This document shows, one piece after another, positions 9,718 to 20,873 of a DNA stretch of 64,000 nucleotides. The notes beneath the pieces are model-generated. The model saw nothing but the letters and a program-made list of their open reading frames with translations. It did not search any database and had not been told where the DNA came from. Source of the DNA: Streptomyces daqingensis. GTDB lineage: Bacteria > Actinomycetota > Actinomycetes > Streptomycetales > Streptomycetaceae. Positions within the stretch are counted from its first letter, which is position 1, and every line of letters begins with the position of its first letter. The DNA is taken from the NCBI RefSeq assembly GCF_014645895.1, contig NZ_BMMP01000003.1, forward strand, positions 413,949-477,948, read 5' to 3'. Both the position numbers and the translations under genes were made by a program.

Positions 9718-12111
9718 TCAGGCGCCCGGCCACCTCCACTCCGACACCTCCGGCAGGTCCGTGCCGTGCTCGCGGACCCACGCGTGGTGCCGCGTCCGCA
9801 CGTCCTCCATCCGCTGCCGCAGGCCGATCGCCTCCGCTCCCAGGCCCGGAGTGCGGTCGATGACGTCCATCACCAGCCGGTAGCGGTCCATGTCGTTGCG
9901 CACGACCATGTCGAACGGCGTCGTCGTGGCGCCCATCTCCTTGTAGCCGCGCACGTGGAGCGAGTCGTGGACCGCCCGGCGGTAGGCGAGCCGGTGCACC
10001 AGCCATGGATAGCCGTGGTAGGCGAAGACGACGGGCCGGTCACGGGTGAAGACGGCGTCGAACTCGGCGTCGGGCAGCCCGTGCGGGTGCTCGGTGCGCG
10101 GCATCAGCCGGGCGACGTCGACGACGTTGACCACGCGCACGGCCAGCTGCGGCAGATGCTCGCGCAGCAGCGAGGCGGCCGCCAGCGTCTCCTGCGTGGG
10201 TACGTCCCCGGCGCAGGCCAGCACCACGTCGGGCTCCCTGCCGCCCACTTCGGTGCCCGCCCACTCCCAGACGCCCAGGCCGCGGGCGCAGTGGCCGCGG
10301 GCCTCCTCCAGGCCCAGCCAGTCGAAGCACTGCTGCTTGCCGGCCACCACGACGTTCACCGTGTCGCGTGTGCGCAGCACGTGATCGGCCACGCACAGCA
10401 GCGTGTTGGCGTCCGGCGGCAGGTAGACCCGCACGACCTCCGGGCTCTTGTTGAGGATGTGGTCGATGAATCCGGGGTCCTGGTGGGAGAAGCCGTTGTG
10501 GTCCTGCCGCCAGGCGTGCGACGTGAGCAGGTAGTTGAGCGAGGCGAGAGGCTGCCGCCACGGTACGTCGCGCGCGCTCTGCAGCCACTTGACGTGCTGC
10601 CCGGCCATGCTGGCGACGATGTGCGCGAACGCCTCGTAGGAGGCGAACAGGCCGTGCCGCCCGGTGAGGACGTACCCCTCCAGCCAGCCCTGGCACATGT
10701 GCTCCGAGAGCACTTCGAGGACGCGGCCGTGGGGGCCCAGGTCCTCGTCCGTGCCGAGGGTGCTCCCCTGCCAGCCCCGTGCGGTGGCGGAGAAGACCGC
10801 GTCGAGGTGGTTGGAGGCCGTCTCGTCCGGTCCGACCATGCGGAAGTCGCGCCGCTCGGCGGTCGCCTCGAACAGCTCCGTGAGCAGACCGCCGAGCACG
10901 CGCGTCGGCTCGTGGGAGCTGCCGCCGGGCGTCTTGAGCTGTACGGCGTACCGCTCAAGCGGGGGCAGCGGCAGCTCGCGCACCAGACGTCCGCCGTTCG
11001 CGTGCGCCACCGCGCCCAGCCGCCGGTCGCCTTCGGGCACGCACGCCAGGACGTCCGCGGACGGCCTGCCGTCCCCGTCGAAGAGCTCCTCCGGGCGGTA
11101 CGAGCGCAGCCACTCCTCCAACTGCCTCAGCCGGTCGGCGTCTTCGGTGACGCCGGTCAGCGGCACCTGGTGCGAGCGCCAGGTGTCCTCCACGGGCTTG
11201 CCGGAGACGTACCGGGGGCCCGTCCAGCCCTTCGGCGTACGGAGCACCAGCATCGGCCAGCGGGGCCTGTGCTGTACGCCGCCGCTGCCGTCCCGGGCGC
11301 GGGCCTCGCGCTGGTAGAGGGCGATGCGCTCCAGCGCCGTGTCGAAGGCGCCCGCCAGCGAGCGGTGCGTCTCGGCCGGGGGAGTGTCCGGCTCCGCGGT
11401 GACGTGGAGGGGGTCGTACCCGTAGCCCCGCAGCAGGGAGTCGAGTTCGTCCTCCGGGAGACGGGCCGGCACGGACGGATTCGCGATCTTGTAGCCGTTG
11501 AGGTGGAGCACCGGCAGCACCGCGCCGTCGTACACCGGGTCCAGGAACTTGTTGGAGTGCCACGACGCGGCGAGGGGCCCCGTCTCCGCCTCGCCGTCCC
11601 CGATCACGGCGCACACCAGCAGGTCCGGATTGTCGAACGCCGCCCCGTAGGCGTGTGCCAGCGCGTAGCCGAGCTCGCCGCCCTCCTGGATCGAGCCCGG
11701 CACGTCCGGGGCCGTGTGGCTGGGCAGGCCGCCCGGCTGGGAGAAGTCGCGGAAGAGCCGGAGCATCCCCTCGGCATCCCGCGCCCGGTCCGGGTCGTAC
11801 TCCCCGAACGTGCCCTCCAGCCAGACGCCCGAGAGCACAGCCGGAGCACCGTGGCCCGGCCCCCACACGCACAGCGCCTCCGTGCCGTGCTCGCGGACGA
11901 CCCTGTTGAGGTGCGTGTAGACGAGGCCGAGGCCCGGTGAGGAGCCCCAGTGCCCCAGGAGCCTCGGCTTGACGTGCTCCGCGCGCAGCGGCTCCCGCAG
12001 CAGCGGGTTGGCACGCAGATAGAGCTGGCAGGCGGAGAGGTAGTTGAGGGCACGCCAGTGGGCGTCGAGCCGTGCGGCTTCCTCGTCGGAGAGAGCGGAG
12101 TGCGTATGCAT
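9718..12111 (-). CDS. xfp: Phosphoketolase (xylulose-5-phosphate/fructose-6-phosphate)
   Basis: A 797-residue thiamine-diphosphate enzyme that splits xylulose-5-P or fructose-6-P with phosphate, giving acetyl-phosphate plus a triose- or tetrose-phosphate. Family marks are GHWGSSPGL (about 57-65), the TPP motif GDGEAETGPLAASW...NKF (about 170-192), and DGHxHQDPGFIDH-like SHQDPGFID (about 537). Length is that of XFP family members. The ATG at 12111 starts at the conserved N-terminus. It is divergent, 127 bp apart, from a GAF-domain regulator whose downstream genes encode aldehyde dehydrogenase, so the block may handle C2 units (acetyl-P, acetaldehyde). Substrate preference is not readable. Confidence 0.95.
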   Translation of the reverse strand: MHTHSALSDEEAARLDAHWRALNYLSACQLYLRANPLLREPLRAEHVKPRLLGHWGSSPGLGLVYTHLNRVVREHGTEALCVWGPGHGAPAVLSGVWLEGTFGEYDPDRARDAEGMLRLFRDFSQPGGLPSHTAPDVPGSIQEGGELGYALAHAYGAAFDNPDLLVCAVIGDGEAETGPLAASWHSNKFLDPVYDGAVLPVLHLNGYKIANPSVPARLPEDELDSLLRGYGYDPLHVTAEPDTPPAETHRSLAGAFDTALERIALYQREARARDGSGGVQHRPRWPMLVLRTPKGWTGPRYVSGKPVEDTWRSHQVPLTGVTEDADRLRQLEEWLRSYRPEELFDGDGRPSADVLACVPEGDRRLGAVAHANGGRLVRELPLPPLERYAVQLKTPGGSSHEPTRVLGGLLTELFEATAERRDFRMVGPDETASNHLDAVFSATARGWQGSTLGTDEDLGPHGRVLEVLSEHMCQGWLEGYVLTGRHGLFASYEAFAHIVASMAGQHVKWLQSARDVPWRQPLASLNYLLTSHAWRQDHNGFSHQDPGFIDHILNKSPEVVRVYLPPDANTLLCVADHVLRTRDTVNVVVAGKQQCFDWLGLEEARGHCARGLGVWEWAGTEVGGREPDVVLACAGDVPTQETLAAASLLREHLPQLAVRVVNVVDVARLMPRTEHPHGLPDAEFDAVFTRDRPVVFAYHGYPWLVHRLAYRRAVHDSLHVRGYKEMGATTTPFDMVVRNDMDRYRLVMDVIDRTPGLGAEAIGLRQRMEDVRTRHHAWVREHGTDLPEVSEWRWPGA

Positions 12112-12203
12112 GCCGGATGGGTACCAGGGAGCACGGCGGCTGACACCCGCCCCGTATGCCGGGAGAAGCATCCGAACCGTGGCGGATTGTCCCGGTCCAG
12201 CCG

Positions 12204-12232
12204 TTGCCTGGCGCTGCGCCGGGCGGCACGAT
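12204..12232 (+). promoter_or_regulatory. Putative leaderless promoter of the GAF regulator
   Basis: TTGCCT (12204-12209), a 17-nt spacer, then CACGAT (12227-12232), ending 6 nt before the GTG at 12239. No Shine-Dalgarno is present. The -10 lacks the first T of TANNNT. Confidence 0.4.
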
Positions 12233-12238
12233 GACGGT

Positions 12239-13642
12239 GTGCTGAATCCATGGCTGGCGCTCGAGGCGGGTGCCGACGCGGCCGAGCGCGCCGGCCAGGT
12301 GCGGCGCGCCCACGAGGAGTTCGTGACGGGCGGCGGGATCGGGGCGCTGGTAAGGGGCGTGGTCGCCGAGTCCTGGCAGCGGTGCGCCGGAGCGTCCGTC
12401 GAGCCGGAGAGCGTCGCCGGAATCGACCTCGCCGACGGCGAACTGGAGGCATACCGCGCCGCTCACCCCCTCGCACGCGTCATGCCGCTCTTCCGCGAAC
12501 TGCTCGGCACGGTGGCCGACGACGGCGCCCACCTGCTGTCCGTGTGCGACGAGAACGGCCGGATGCTCTGGGTCGAGGGCCACGCGCAAGTGCGGAGGCA
12601 CGCCGAGCGGATGAACTTCGTGCCCGGTGCCCGCTGGTCGGAGCGGTACGTCGGGACCAACGCCCCCGGCACGGCGCTCGCCGTCGACCACGCCGTGCAG
12701 ATCTTCGCCTCGGAGCACTACTGCCGGCCGGTGCAGGCGTGGACGTGCGCCGCCGCCCCCGTCCACGACCCCCGTACGCACCGCCTCGTCGGCGCCGTCG
12801 ACATCACCGGCGGCGACCATCTCGCCTCTCCGCAGAGCCTCGCCCTCGTCCAGGCCACCGCGCGGGCCGCGGAGGCCGTCCTCGGCGAACTCGGCGGTGG
12901 GCCCGGCGCGTCCGCTCCCGCCGGACCCGTCCTGAACGTACTGGGCTGCGACGAGGCGCTGTTCGACGCGGGCGCCGGGCGGAGCGGCAGCTCCGACCGG
13001 GCGGGAGGGACGGCCGGGACGGGCGCTCCGCTGCGGCTGGGGCGGCGGCACAGCGAGATCATGATGCTGCTGGCGGCGCACCCCGAGGGGCTGACGGGCG
13101 AGCGGCTCGCGCTCGAACTCTACGGCGAGCGGGACGTCAACCCGGTGACGCTGCGGGCCGAACTCTCCCGCCTGCGCGGCCTGTTGGGGCCGCTGCTGGA
13201 CTCGCGCCCGTACCGCCTGAGGAGGCGTCCCCACACCGACTACGACGCGGTCGGCGACGCCCTGTCGGCAGGGGACCCGCGGGCCGCCCTCGCGGCATAC
13301 CGGGGGCCGCTGCTGCCGCTGTCCGAAGCCCCCGGCGTCGTACGCCTGCGCCGGCTGCTGGAGGACCGGCTGCGCCGCGCGCTGCTGCGGAGGCCCGACG
13401 CGGTGCTGCTGGAGGAGTGGGTGCGCACGCCCTGGGGCGAGGACGACCTGGAGGCGTGGGAGGCGCTCCTGACGTGCCGCGGCGCCGGAGAGACGCGGCG
13501 GCTGGCGCTGGCTTCGCGCGTGCGTGAACTGCGGCTCTCCTACGGGCTGGAGGAGAGCGCGGGAGGCGGCGGAGACCGTCCCGGCCGGTACGCAGCGGGC
13601 AGGGAAGCACACGCAACGTATCCGCAACGTTCCCGCCCATAG
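12239..13642 (+). CDS. GAF-domain transcriptional regulator of the aldehyde dehydrogenase operon
   Basis: 467 residues. A GAF-type sensor region (about 70-215: LLSVCDENGRMLWVEG, RWSERYVGTNAPGTALA, VQIFASEHY, AAPVHDPRTHRLVGAVDITG) is followed by a linker and a C-terminal winged-helix region (about 262-330: LGRRHSEIMMLLAAHPEGLTGERLALELYG). The sensor half resembles AcoR/DhaR-type activators, but there is no sigma-54 AAA+ domain; actinobacteria often use this short form beside aldehyde dehydrogenase genes. It lies 66 bp before aldehyde dehydrogenase and is divergent from phosphoketolase, so either could be its target. The GTG at 12239 fits the leaderless promoter; the ATG at 12231 runs into a stop. 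Confidence 0.85.
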   Translation: MLNPWLALEAGADAAERAGQVRRAHEEFVTGGGIGALVRGVVAESWQRCAGASVEPESVAGIDLADGELEAYRAAHPLARVMPLFRELLGTVADDGAHLLSVCDENGRMLWVEGHAQVRRHAERMNFVPGARWSERYVGTNAPGTALAVDHAVQIFASEHYCRPVQAWTCAAAPVHDPRTHRLVGAVDITGGDHLASPQSLALVQATARAAEAVLGELGGGPGASAPAGPVLNVLGCDEALFDAGAGRSGSSDRAGGTAGTGAPLRLGRRHSEIMMLLAAHPEGLTGERLALELYGERDVNPVTLRAELSRLRGLLGPLLDSRPYRLRRRPHTDYDAVGDALSAGDPRAALAAYRGPLLPLSEAPGVVRLRRLLEDRLRRALLRRPDAVLLEEWVRTPWGEDDLEAWEALLTCRGAGETRRLALASRVRELRLSYGLEESAGGGGDRPGRYAAGREAHATYPQRSRP

Positions 13643-13708
13643 CCTCACCCGCAGAACGAGCCCGCCCCCGCCGGGCGGGCCGCACGCGTCACAAGGGGAG
13701 GCAAGCAG

Positions 13709-15231
<1,523 letters not shown>

Positions 15232-15232
<1 letters not shown>

Positions 15233-15645
15233 TGGCCTCCGGAGAGCGGACGCGGGAGGTGGCGCCGCGGCAGACCGGGGAGGGGCCCGCACCGGACGGC
15301 CCCGAACGGGTCGCCGTCACCGGCGAGGCGGCAGACGTGATCCGCCGCCTGACGGAGCAGCACGGGCCGCTGATGTTCCATCAGTCCGGCGGCTGCTGCG
15401 ACGGCAGCTCTCCCATGTGCTACGAGCGCGGGGAGCTGCGGACGGGCGACTCGGACGTCCTCCTCGGCGGACTGGCCGTGGAAGGCGTCGCCGAACCGGT
15501 GCCGTTCTGGATGTCCGCCGGCCAGTACGCCTACTGGAGCCACACCCACCTCACGGTGGACGTGGTGCCGGGGCGCGGCAGCGGATTCTCCCTGGAGGCG
15601 CCGGAAGGTGTCCGCTTCCTCATCCGCTCCAGGCTGCTGGAGTAG
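15232..15645 (+). CDS. DUF779 family protein
   Basis: A 137-residue protein matching the DUF779 family, which characteristically follows acetaldehyde/alcohol dehydrogenase genes. Conserved pieces are GPLMFHQSGGCCDGSSPMCY (about residues 42-61, cysteine-rich and possibly metal-binding), PFWMSAGQYAYWSHTHLTVDV and GSGFSLEAPEGVRFL. The ATG overlaps the aldehyde dehydrogenase stop (TGATG), which argues for translational coupling. The biochemical role of the family is unknown; an accessory or assembly role for the dehydrogenase is inferred from the context only. Confidence 0.9.
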
Positions 15646-15802
15646 CGGGAGCCCTGAGCCCGGCCGCCCGGCACTCCGTGATCCGACGGGAGCCGGACGG
15701 AGGGGCCTGCGGAGAACGGCCGGCCGGCGGGTCGGGAGAAGTGCCTGCCGGCCGGTCTCCGAGACGGCTCGTGAGAGGACGTGCTGCCAGGTGGTCCGGC
15801 AC

Positions 15803-16657
15803 CTACTGGTCGAGAACCTCGAACGAGTCACCGCTGCGCACCCTGCCCGTGCGCTCGGGGATCAGATTCTGGCCGAACACCAGCTGGTCCCCGAAGCGAC
15901 GGTGGCGGGCCAGGGTGCGCAGCGGTTCCTTTCCGCGTTCGGCGGTCTCCTGGTCCGTCGTGGTCACCACGCAGCGGCCGCAGGGCTTGACGACGCGGAA
16001 GACGACCTCGCCGATCCGCACCCGGCGCCACCCGTCCTCGGCCCACGGGGCGGTGCCCTCGATGACGATGTTGGGACGGAAGCGGCTCATCGGCAGCGGT
16101 CCCTCGTCGGCGTGATCTCCCTGTGCGATCAGCGAGTTGAGGGCGTCGAGCGAGGAGAGCGACGTCAGCAGCAGGGGAAAGCCGTCCGCGAAGGAGACCG
16201 TCTCACCAGGGCGTGCGAACGCCCCGATCTGCCGCCGGTGCTCCGGGGCGTCCATGTACACGAGCTGCGCGGGCGTCCCGAGGTAGCCGGAGAACCACGC
16301 GCTCGCCTCGGGCGCCGCGGGCACCGCCTCGACCTTCCTCCCGAAGATCTGCACCACGACCGTCCCGCCGGCCCGCGGAGGAACCGCGACCTCCAGCGGC
16401 TCCCTCCCCGGAGCCGCCACCCGGACTCCCCCTTCCCCCGCACCCTGTGCGGAGGTGATCCCGGGCAGCGGTTCGGCGCGTGCGAGTGCGAGACGCGGAT
16501 GCTCCCGCTGCGTCAGCTGGTTGCCGTCGGGCGCCGTCAGCATCCAGCGCCGGTCACCTGCGGGGCCCCACGGTTCGACCGCCAGCTCGTCGAGAGCCGT
16601 CCCCGCTAGTGCCTTCACCGGGTAGACGTGCAACGCGGACGGTCTCGGCTCGGTCAT
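15803..16657 (-). CDS. MOSC domain protein (MOCO sulfurase C-terminal family)
   Basis: 284 residues. An N-terminal beta-barrel (about 8-115: HVYPVKALAGTAL, GDRRWMLTAPDG, LTQREHPRLALA) is followed by a MOSC domain (about 135-280) with the hallmark cysteine in VVKPCGRCVVTTTDQ and the RFRPNIVIEG motif. Members carry sulfur or bind molybdenum cofactor; mARC-type enzymes reduce N-hydroxylated compounds. The single gene has no molybdopterin genes next to it. The ATG at 16657 gives the conserved N-terminus. Confidence 0.9.
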   Translation of the reverse strand: MTEPRPSALHVYPVKALAGTALDELAVEPWGPAGDRRWMLTAPDGNQLTQREHPRLALARAEPLPGITSAQGAGEGGVRVAAPGREPLEVAVPPRAGGTVVVQIFGRKVEAVPAAPEASAWFSGYLGTPAQLVYMDAPEHRRQIGAFARPGETVSFADGFPLLLTSLSSLDALNSLIAQGDHADEGPLPMSRFRPNIVIEGTAPWAEDGWRRVRIGEVVFRVVKPCGRCVVTTTDQETAERGKEPLRTLARHRRFGDQLVFGQNLIPERTGRVRSGDSFEVLDQ

Positions 16658-16705
16658 GCGGCCATCCTGTCACCCGGCACTCTGTTCCGGCAGTTGAGCC
16701 GGTGT

Positions 16706-17266
16706 TCAGTAACCGCGGCCCTGGTACTGCTGCCCGCCGTAGGGGTCCTCGTACTGGTTCGGCATCTGGCGGGGCGGTGCCGGGCGGGGTGCTGCCGGCC
16801 GGGGTGCCGCGGGCCGCGGTGCCGCCGGGCGCGGGGCCACGGGGCGCATCTGCTGCGGCGGCGGGGTCTGTTGAGGCTGCTGTTGCTGCGGGTACTGCCG
16901 GGGGTCCGGGTATCCTCGCTGCGCGGGAGCCTGCTGCGGGATGTACGGAGCGGGCGTCTGCTGCAGCGGAGCCGACTGCAGCGGAGCCGGCTGTGCCATT
17001 CCGGGCGGCGGAGGCTGCTGGCCCATGCCGCCGGAGTAGCCCTGCGGCGGGGCGTTGTACTGCTGGGGGCCGCCTCCGGACGGAAGAGCGGGACGCGCCG
17101 GAGGCAGGGCGGGGAGCGAGGAGCCGATGGGCTCGTACGCCGACGGGACCCGGATCGGCGCGATCTGCGGCGTGCCACGCTCGTTGACGAGCATGTCGTA
17201 GATCGGGGTGTCCGGGTAGGACGGGCCAGCGTAGTAGCCGCCAGGGGAGTAGCGGGGGGAGGTCAT
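16706..17266 (-). CDS. Proline/glutamine-rich conserved hypothetical protein
   Basis: About 186 residues. A conserved N-terminal segment of about 65 residues (GGYYAGPSYPDTPIYDMLVNERGTPQIAPIRVP) precedes a low-complexity tail rich in Pro, Gln, Ala and Arg, with repeats of PAPRPAAPRP type and ending GGQQYQGRGY. No signal peptide or membrane span is visible. The ordered front suggests a genuine domain with a disordered tail; similar proteins occur near ter genes in streptomycetes. The start may also be 6 nt upstream (ATG at 17272). Function unknown. It is divergent from the TerD gene. Confidence 0.75.
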   Translation of the reverse strand: MTSPRYSPGGYYAGPSYPDTPIYDMLVNERGTPQIAPIRVPSAYEPIGSSLPALPPARPALPSGGGPQQYNAPPQGYSGGMGQQPPPPGMAQPAPLQSAPLQQTPAPYIPQQAPAQRGYPDPRQYPQQQQPQQTPPPQQMRPVAPRPAAPRPAAPRPAAPRPAPPRQMPNQYEDPYGGQQYQGRGY

Positions 17267-17496
17267 GCCCATAAGGTAAGCCCAAATTGTGGCCGTTGGG
17301 GAGCCCGGTCATGGGGCCGATTCTTGCGCTTGCAGTGCCTCCGTATCACCAAACCGAGCGAACGTGTGGAAAACGGTCACGGGGCGATGTCGAGATCCTG
17401 TAAAGGAGCGCCGTTCGCCGTTGCGTGGCGCGTCGATTAGGTTTGCCGCCGAGCCGCCCGCACAGCGCGACGGCCACCGGATGAAGGGGGAGTGGC

Positions 17497-18780
17497 ATGA
17501 CGATGCAGAAGGGCTCCAACGTCCCGGTCGCCGCGGCGTCCGTACGTGTCGAGCTGAGCTGGCAGGCGGGCCCCGGCGTTCCCGACGTGGACGCCTCCGC
17601 GCTGCTGCTCGCCGGGGGGAAGGTGCGCTCTGACGGTGACTTCGTCTTCTACAACCAGCCGCGCCACGCCTCCGGAGCGGTGCGCCATGAAGGCAAGCAG
17701 CCTCAAGGAGCAGGCGTCACCGACGCGTTGAGCGCCGACCTGGGCGGCGTCGAGGGGGAGATCGAGCGGATCGTGATCGCCGCGTCCGCCGACGGCGGCG
17801 CCTTCGGCCAGGTCCCGGGTCTCTGCGTACGGGTGCTGGACGCCGCGGGCGGAGCCGAACTCGCGCGCTTCGACAGCGCCGACGCCACGGTGGAGACGGC
17901 CTACGTCCTCGGTGAGCTCTACCGCAGGCAGGGCGCCTGGAAGTTCCGCGCGGTCGGGCAGGGCTACGGCAGTGGACTGGCCGGTCTGGCAACGGACTTC
18001 GGCATCAGCGTCGACGAACCCGCCGAACCGGTGCGTGCGCCGGCGCAGACCGCCCCGTCCGCACCGGCCCCCGCCCCGCACGCGCCCCCGGCAGCCCCTC
18101 CGGCAGCACCGCCCGCGGCTCCGCCTCCGCCGCGCGAACCCGTACGCCTGACGAAGGTGACGCTGACCAAGGAGGCGCCGAGCGTCTCCCTCACCAAGCA
18201 GGGCGGCACCTCGGGAACCATGCGCGTCAACCTCAACTGGGAGGTGCAGAAGCAGTTCTCCGGCTGGGGCAGGAAGCTCGGCAAGGCCATGGCGATGCAC
18301 TCCGACCTCGACCTCGACCTGTGCGCGCTCTTCGAACTCGCCGACGGCCGCAAGGGCGTCATCCAGGCGCTCGGCAACGCCTACGGGTCGCTCCACCAGC
18401 CGCCGTTCATCCACCTCGACGGCGACGACCGTACGGGCGCGAACGCCTCCGGCGAGAACCTCACGATCAACCTCGACCACGCCAAGGACCTGCGGCGCGT
18501 CCTGATTTTCGTGACCATCTACGAAGGGGCCCGCAGCTTCGCCAGCGTCAACGGGACCGTCACCCTCCAGCCTCAGCACGGCGCCCCGGTCGAGTTCCAC
18601 CTCGACGAGTGCACGGTCTCCTCCAACGTCTGCGCACTCGCGCTGATCACCAACGAGAGCGGCGACCTCGTCGTCCACCGCGAGGCGCGCTACCTGGTCA
18701 CGCCGCGCGGCAGCAGCCCCCAGCGCACGGTGGACGCGGCCTACGGCTGGGGCATGCAGTGGACGCCGGGACGCAAGTGA
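17497..18780 (+). CDS. TerD-family protein with two TerD/TerA-like domains
   Basis: 427 residues. The first domain (about 1-170) has TerD marks: MQKGSNVPV start, [53 protein letters not shown] Pro/Ala-rich linker (about 185-215) leads to a second domain (about 240-425) with [36 protein letters not shown] and acidic calcium-binding-type residues. TerD proteins bind Ca2+ and belong to tellurite-resistance and membrane-associated stress systems; two-domain forms are common in Streptomyces. An ATG 6 nt after GGGGGAG supports the start. Confidence 0.92.
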   Translation: MTMQKGSNVPVAAASVRVELSWQAGPGVPDVDASALLLAGGKVRSDGDFVFYNQPRHASGAVRHEGKQPQGAGVTDALSADLGGVEGEIERIVIAASADGGAFGQVPGLCVRVLDAAGGAELARFDSADATVETAYVLGELYRRQGAWKFRAVGQGYGSGLAGLATDFGISVDEPAEPVRAPAQTAPSAPAPAPHAPPAAPPAAPPAAPPPPREPVRLTKVTLTKEAPSVSLTKQGGTSGTMRVNLNWEVQKQFSGWGRKLGKAMAMHSDLDLDLCALFELADGRKGVIQALGNAYGSLHQPPFIHLDGDDRTGANASGENLTINLDHAKDLRRVLIFVTIYEGARSFASVNGTVTLQPQHGAPVEFHLDECTVSSNVCALALITNESGDLVVHREARYLVTPRGSSPQRTVDAAYGWGMQWTPGRK

Positions 18781-18811
18781 TCGTGCGCGTCGGCCGGCGC
18801 CGCGCGGGGCG

Positions 18812-19945
18812 TCAGGCGTAGGTGCGGCCCTTCCACGCGGCGCCGCGGCCCCGGTGGTGGCGCAGAGCCGAGTCGAACGTCATCAGCAGGTAGAGGGCGG
18901 CCGTGGCGGGCAGCGCGAGAGCCCGCCACGGCGGCTGACCGTAGTAGCGCAGCATCGGCACGTACGTCAGCGCCATCACCGCCCACGCCGCCGCCCCCAC
19001 CGGCGAGCCGGCCAGCGCCGTCACCGGCGGTGCGAGGTAGACGAGCGCGAGTCCCGCGAGCGTCCCGGCCAGCACCAGCGGGTTGTGTCCCAGCTGTGCG
19101 TACGCGCTGCGCGCCACCATCTGCCACAGCTGCGGCAGGCGTTCGTAGGGGCGCACGCTCGTCACCTTGTCCGCGAGCCCGAGCCAGATGCGTCCGCCGG
19201 CCTCGCGCTTGACGGCCCGGGCCAGCGTCACGTCGTCGATGACGGCGCCCCGGATGCGGTCGGGGATGCGGGCGCGCACGGCGGTCTCGGTGCGCAGCAG
19301 CACGCAGCCGCCGGCGGCCGCCGCGGTGCGCGAGGCCGGCCGGTTCACGCGGCCGAACGGGTACAGCTGCGCGAAGAAGTAGACGAACGCCGGGACGATG
19401 AGCCGTTCCCAGCCGCTGTCCGCACGGAGCCGCGCCATCTGGGAGACGAGGTCCAGGCGGGCGCCGAGGGCCGCGCGCACGAGGCTGCGCAGCGAGTCCG
19501 GGTCGTGCGCGATGTCCGCGTCGGTCAGCAGCAGGAACTCGGCGTCGGTGCGCTCCCTCGCGACGGACATGCCGTGCCGCAGCGCCCACAGCTTCCCCGT
19601 CCACCCGGCTTCCGGGTCGCCGGGGCGGTGCACGGAGAGCGGGAGGCCGTCCGGCTGTGCCCGCGCGAGCCGCAGCGCGAGGTCGCCGGTGCCGTCGGTC
19701 GAGCCGTCGTCGACGAGGATGATCTCCGCATGGCCGGGATAGTCCTGGGCGAGGAGCGTCGGCAGGCTCGACGGCAGGACGGCCGCCTCGTCCCGCGCCG
19801 GGACGAGGACCGCCACCGACGGCCACCAGTCCGGCTCCCCGCCGGGCGGCAGGCGGATGTCCGTGCGCCAGAAGAGGCCCTGCCCCGCCAGCAGCCACAG
19901 CCAGGCGGCGAGGGAGGCGGCGGCGGTCCAGGTGAGCACGCTCAT
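18812..19945 (-). CDS. hpnB: HpnB-type glycosyltransferase (hopanoid-associated family 2)
   Basis: 377 residues. One N-terminal span (about 1-22), a GT2 catalytic domain (about 42-270: VAVLVPARDEAAVLPSSL, LVDDGSTDGTGDLA, LLTDADIAHDP, GCVLLRTE, DDVTLARAVK) and a cluster of hydrophobic spans (about 285-360). The long R/D-x-D pattern and C-terminal membrane block match the hopene-associated transferase HpnB. No squalene-hopene cyclase or other hpn gene lies in the window, so the link to hopanoids rests on family resemblance. The ATG at 19945 begins the membrane anchor. Confidence 0.8.
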   Translation of the reverse strand: MSVLTWTAAASLAAWLWLLAGQGLFWRTDIRLPPGGEPDWWPSVAVLVPARDEAAVLPSSLPTLLAQDYPGHAEIILVDDGSTDGTGDLALRLARAQPDGLPLSVHRPGDPEAGWTGKLWALRHGMSVARERTDAEFLLLTDADIAHDPDSLRSLVRAALGARLDLVSQMARLRADSGWERLIVPAFVYFFAQLYPFGRVNRPASRTAAAAGGCVLLRTETAVRARIPDRIRGAVIDDVTLARAVKREAGGRIWLGLADKVTSVRPYERLPQLWQMVARSAYAQLGHNPLVLAGTLAGLALVYLAPPVTALAGSPVGAAAWAVMALTYVPMLRYYGQPPWRALALPATAALYLLMTFDSALRHHRGRGAAWKGRTYA

Positions 19946-20049
19946 CGCCGCAGTGTCCCCCAGCCCGGCCGCGTCGCGGCGCAGGCGGGCGCTCCGCCGC
20001 CGGGGTAAGTGCCGGAGACGTGGGGACATGCCCCGGATGGCCCATCGAC

Positions 20050-20055
20050 TACAGT
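20050..20055 (+). promoter_or_regulatory. -10 element of leaderless racemase gene
   Basis: TACAGT ends 7 nt before the GTG at 20063, and no Shine-Dalgarno is visible. The -35 is poor. Confidence 0.4.
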
Positions 20056-20062
20056 TCCTGCC

Positions 20063-20851
20063 GTGAAGATCGCGCTCGTCGACTCGGGACTCGGCCTCCT
20101 CGCCGCGGCAGCGGCGGTACGGCGTCTGCGGCCCGACGCCGACCTCGTACTCTCCAGCGACCCGGCGGGCATGCCCTGGGGCCCCCGCACCCCCGAAGAC
20201 ATCACCGCGCACGCTCTGGCCTGCGCCGAGGCCGCCGCCGCGCACGGCCCGGACGCGTTGATCGTCGCCTGCAACACCGCCTCCGTGCACGCCCTTCCGA
20301 CGCTCCGCGCCGAACTGGAGCCCGGAATCCCCGTGGTCGGGACGGTGCCGGCGGTCAAGCCCGCCGCGAGCGCGGGCGGCCCCGTCGCCGTATGGGCCAC
20401 GCCCGCCACAACGGGCAGCCCCTACCAGCGCCGCCTCATCGCGGAGTTCGGGCAGGGAGCACAGATCGCCGAGGTTCCCTGCCACGGCCTGGCCGACGCG
20501 GTCGAGAGCGCCCAGGAGGAGGCCATCGACGTCGCCGTCGGGGCGGCCGCCGCGCTCACGCCGCCCGGTGTGCGCTCCGTCGTGCTGGGCTGCACCCACT
20601 ACGAACTCGTCGGAGAACGCATCCGTGCCGCGGTCGCGCAGCCCGGCGGGCCGCTGCCCGCGCTCTTCGGCTCCGCGGAGGCGGTCGCGGCGCAGGCCCT
20701 GCGGCGCGGCGGCCACCGTCCGGATCCCTCGGCCCCCGGTACCGGCGGGCTGACGGTGCTCTTCAGCGGACGCGCCGCCGAGCGGCTCCCCGAAGCCGCG
20801 GCCACCTACGCCGAGGGCCGGCTCCTCACCGCGGCCACCCTGACGCCGTAA
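20063..20851 (+). CDS. Aspartate/glutamate racemase family protein
   Basis: 262 residues. Both catalytic cysteines of cofactor-independent Asp/Glu racemases are present: IVACNTASVHALP (about residues 68-80) and VLGCTHYELVGE (about 176-187), with the N-terminal DSGLGLLAAAAAVRRLRPDADLVLSSD. It resembles glutamate racemase MurI, which supplies D-Glu for peptidoglycan, but the second half is diverged and streptomycetes usually have murI elsewhere, so a paralogous role is possible. The GTG at 20063 places the conserved ALVDSGLG at the N-terminus; an upstream ATG would add unconserved residues. Confidence 0.85.
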   Translation: MKIALVDSGLGLLAAAAAVRRLRPDADLVLSSDPAGMPWGPRTPEDITAHALACAEAAAAHGPDALIVACNTASVHALPTLRAELEPGIPVVGTVPAVKPAASAGGPVAVWATPATTGSPYQRRLIAEFGQGAQIAEVPCHGLADAVESAQEEAIDVAVGAAAALTPPGVRSVVLGCTHYELVGERIRAAVAQPGGPLPALFGSAEAVAAQALRRGGHRPDPSAPGTGGLTVLFSGRAAERLPEAAATYAEGRLLTAATLTP

Positions 20852-20873
20852 GAGCCCGCCCGGCAGGGGACGT

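Noticed and set aside
10955..13648. 897-codon minus frame through the regulator and phosphoketolase
   Set aside because: Antisense/other-frame shadow of two genes with clear motifs.
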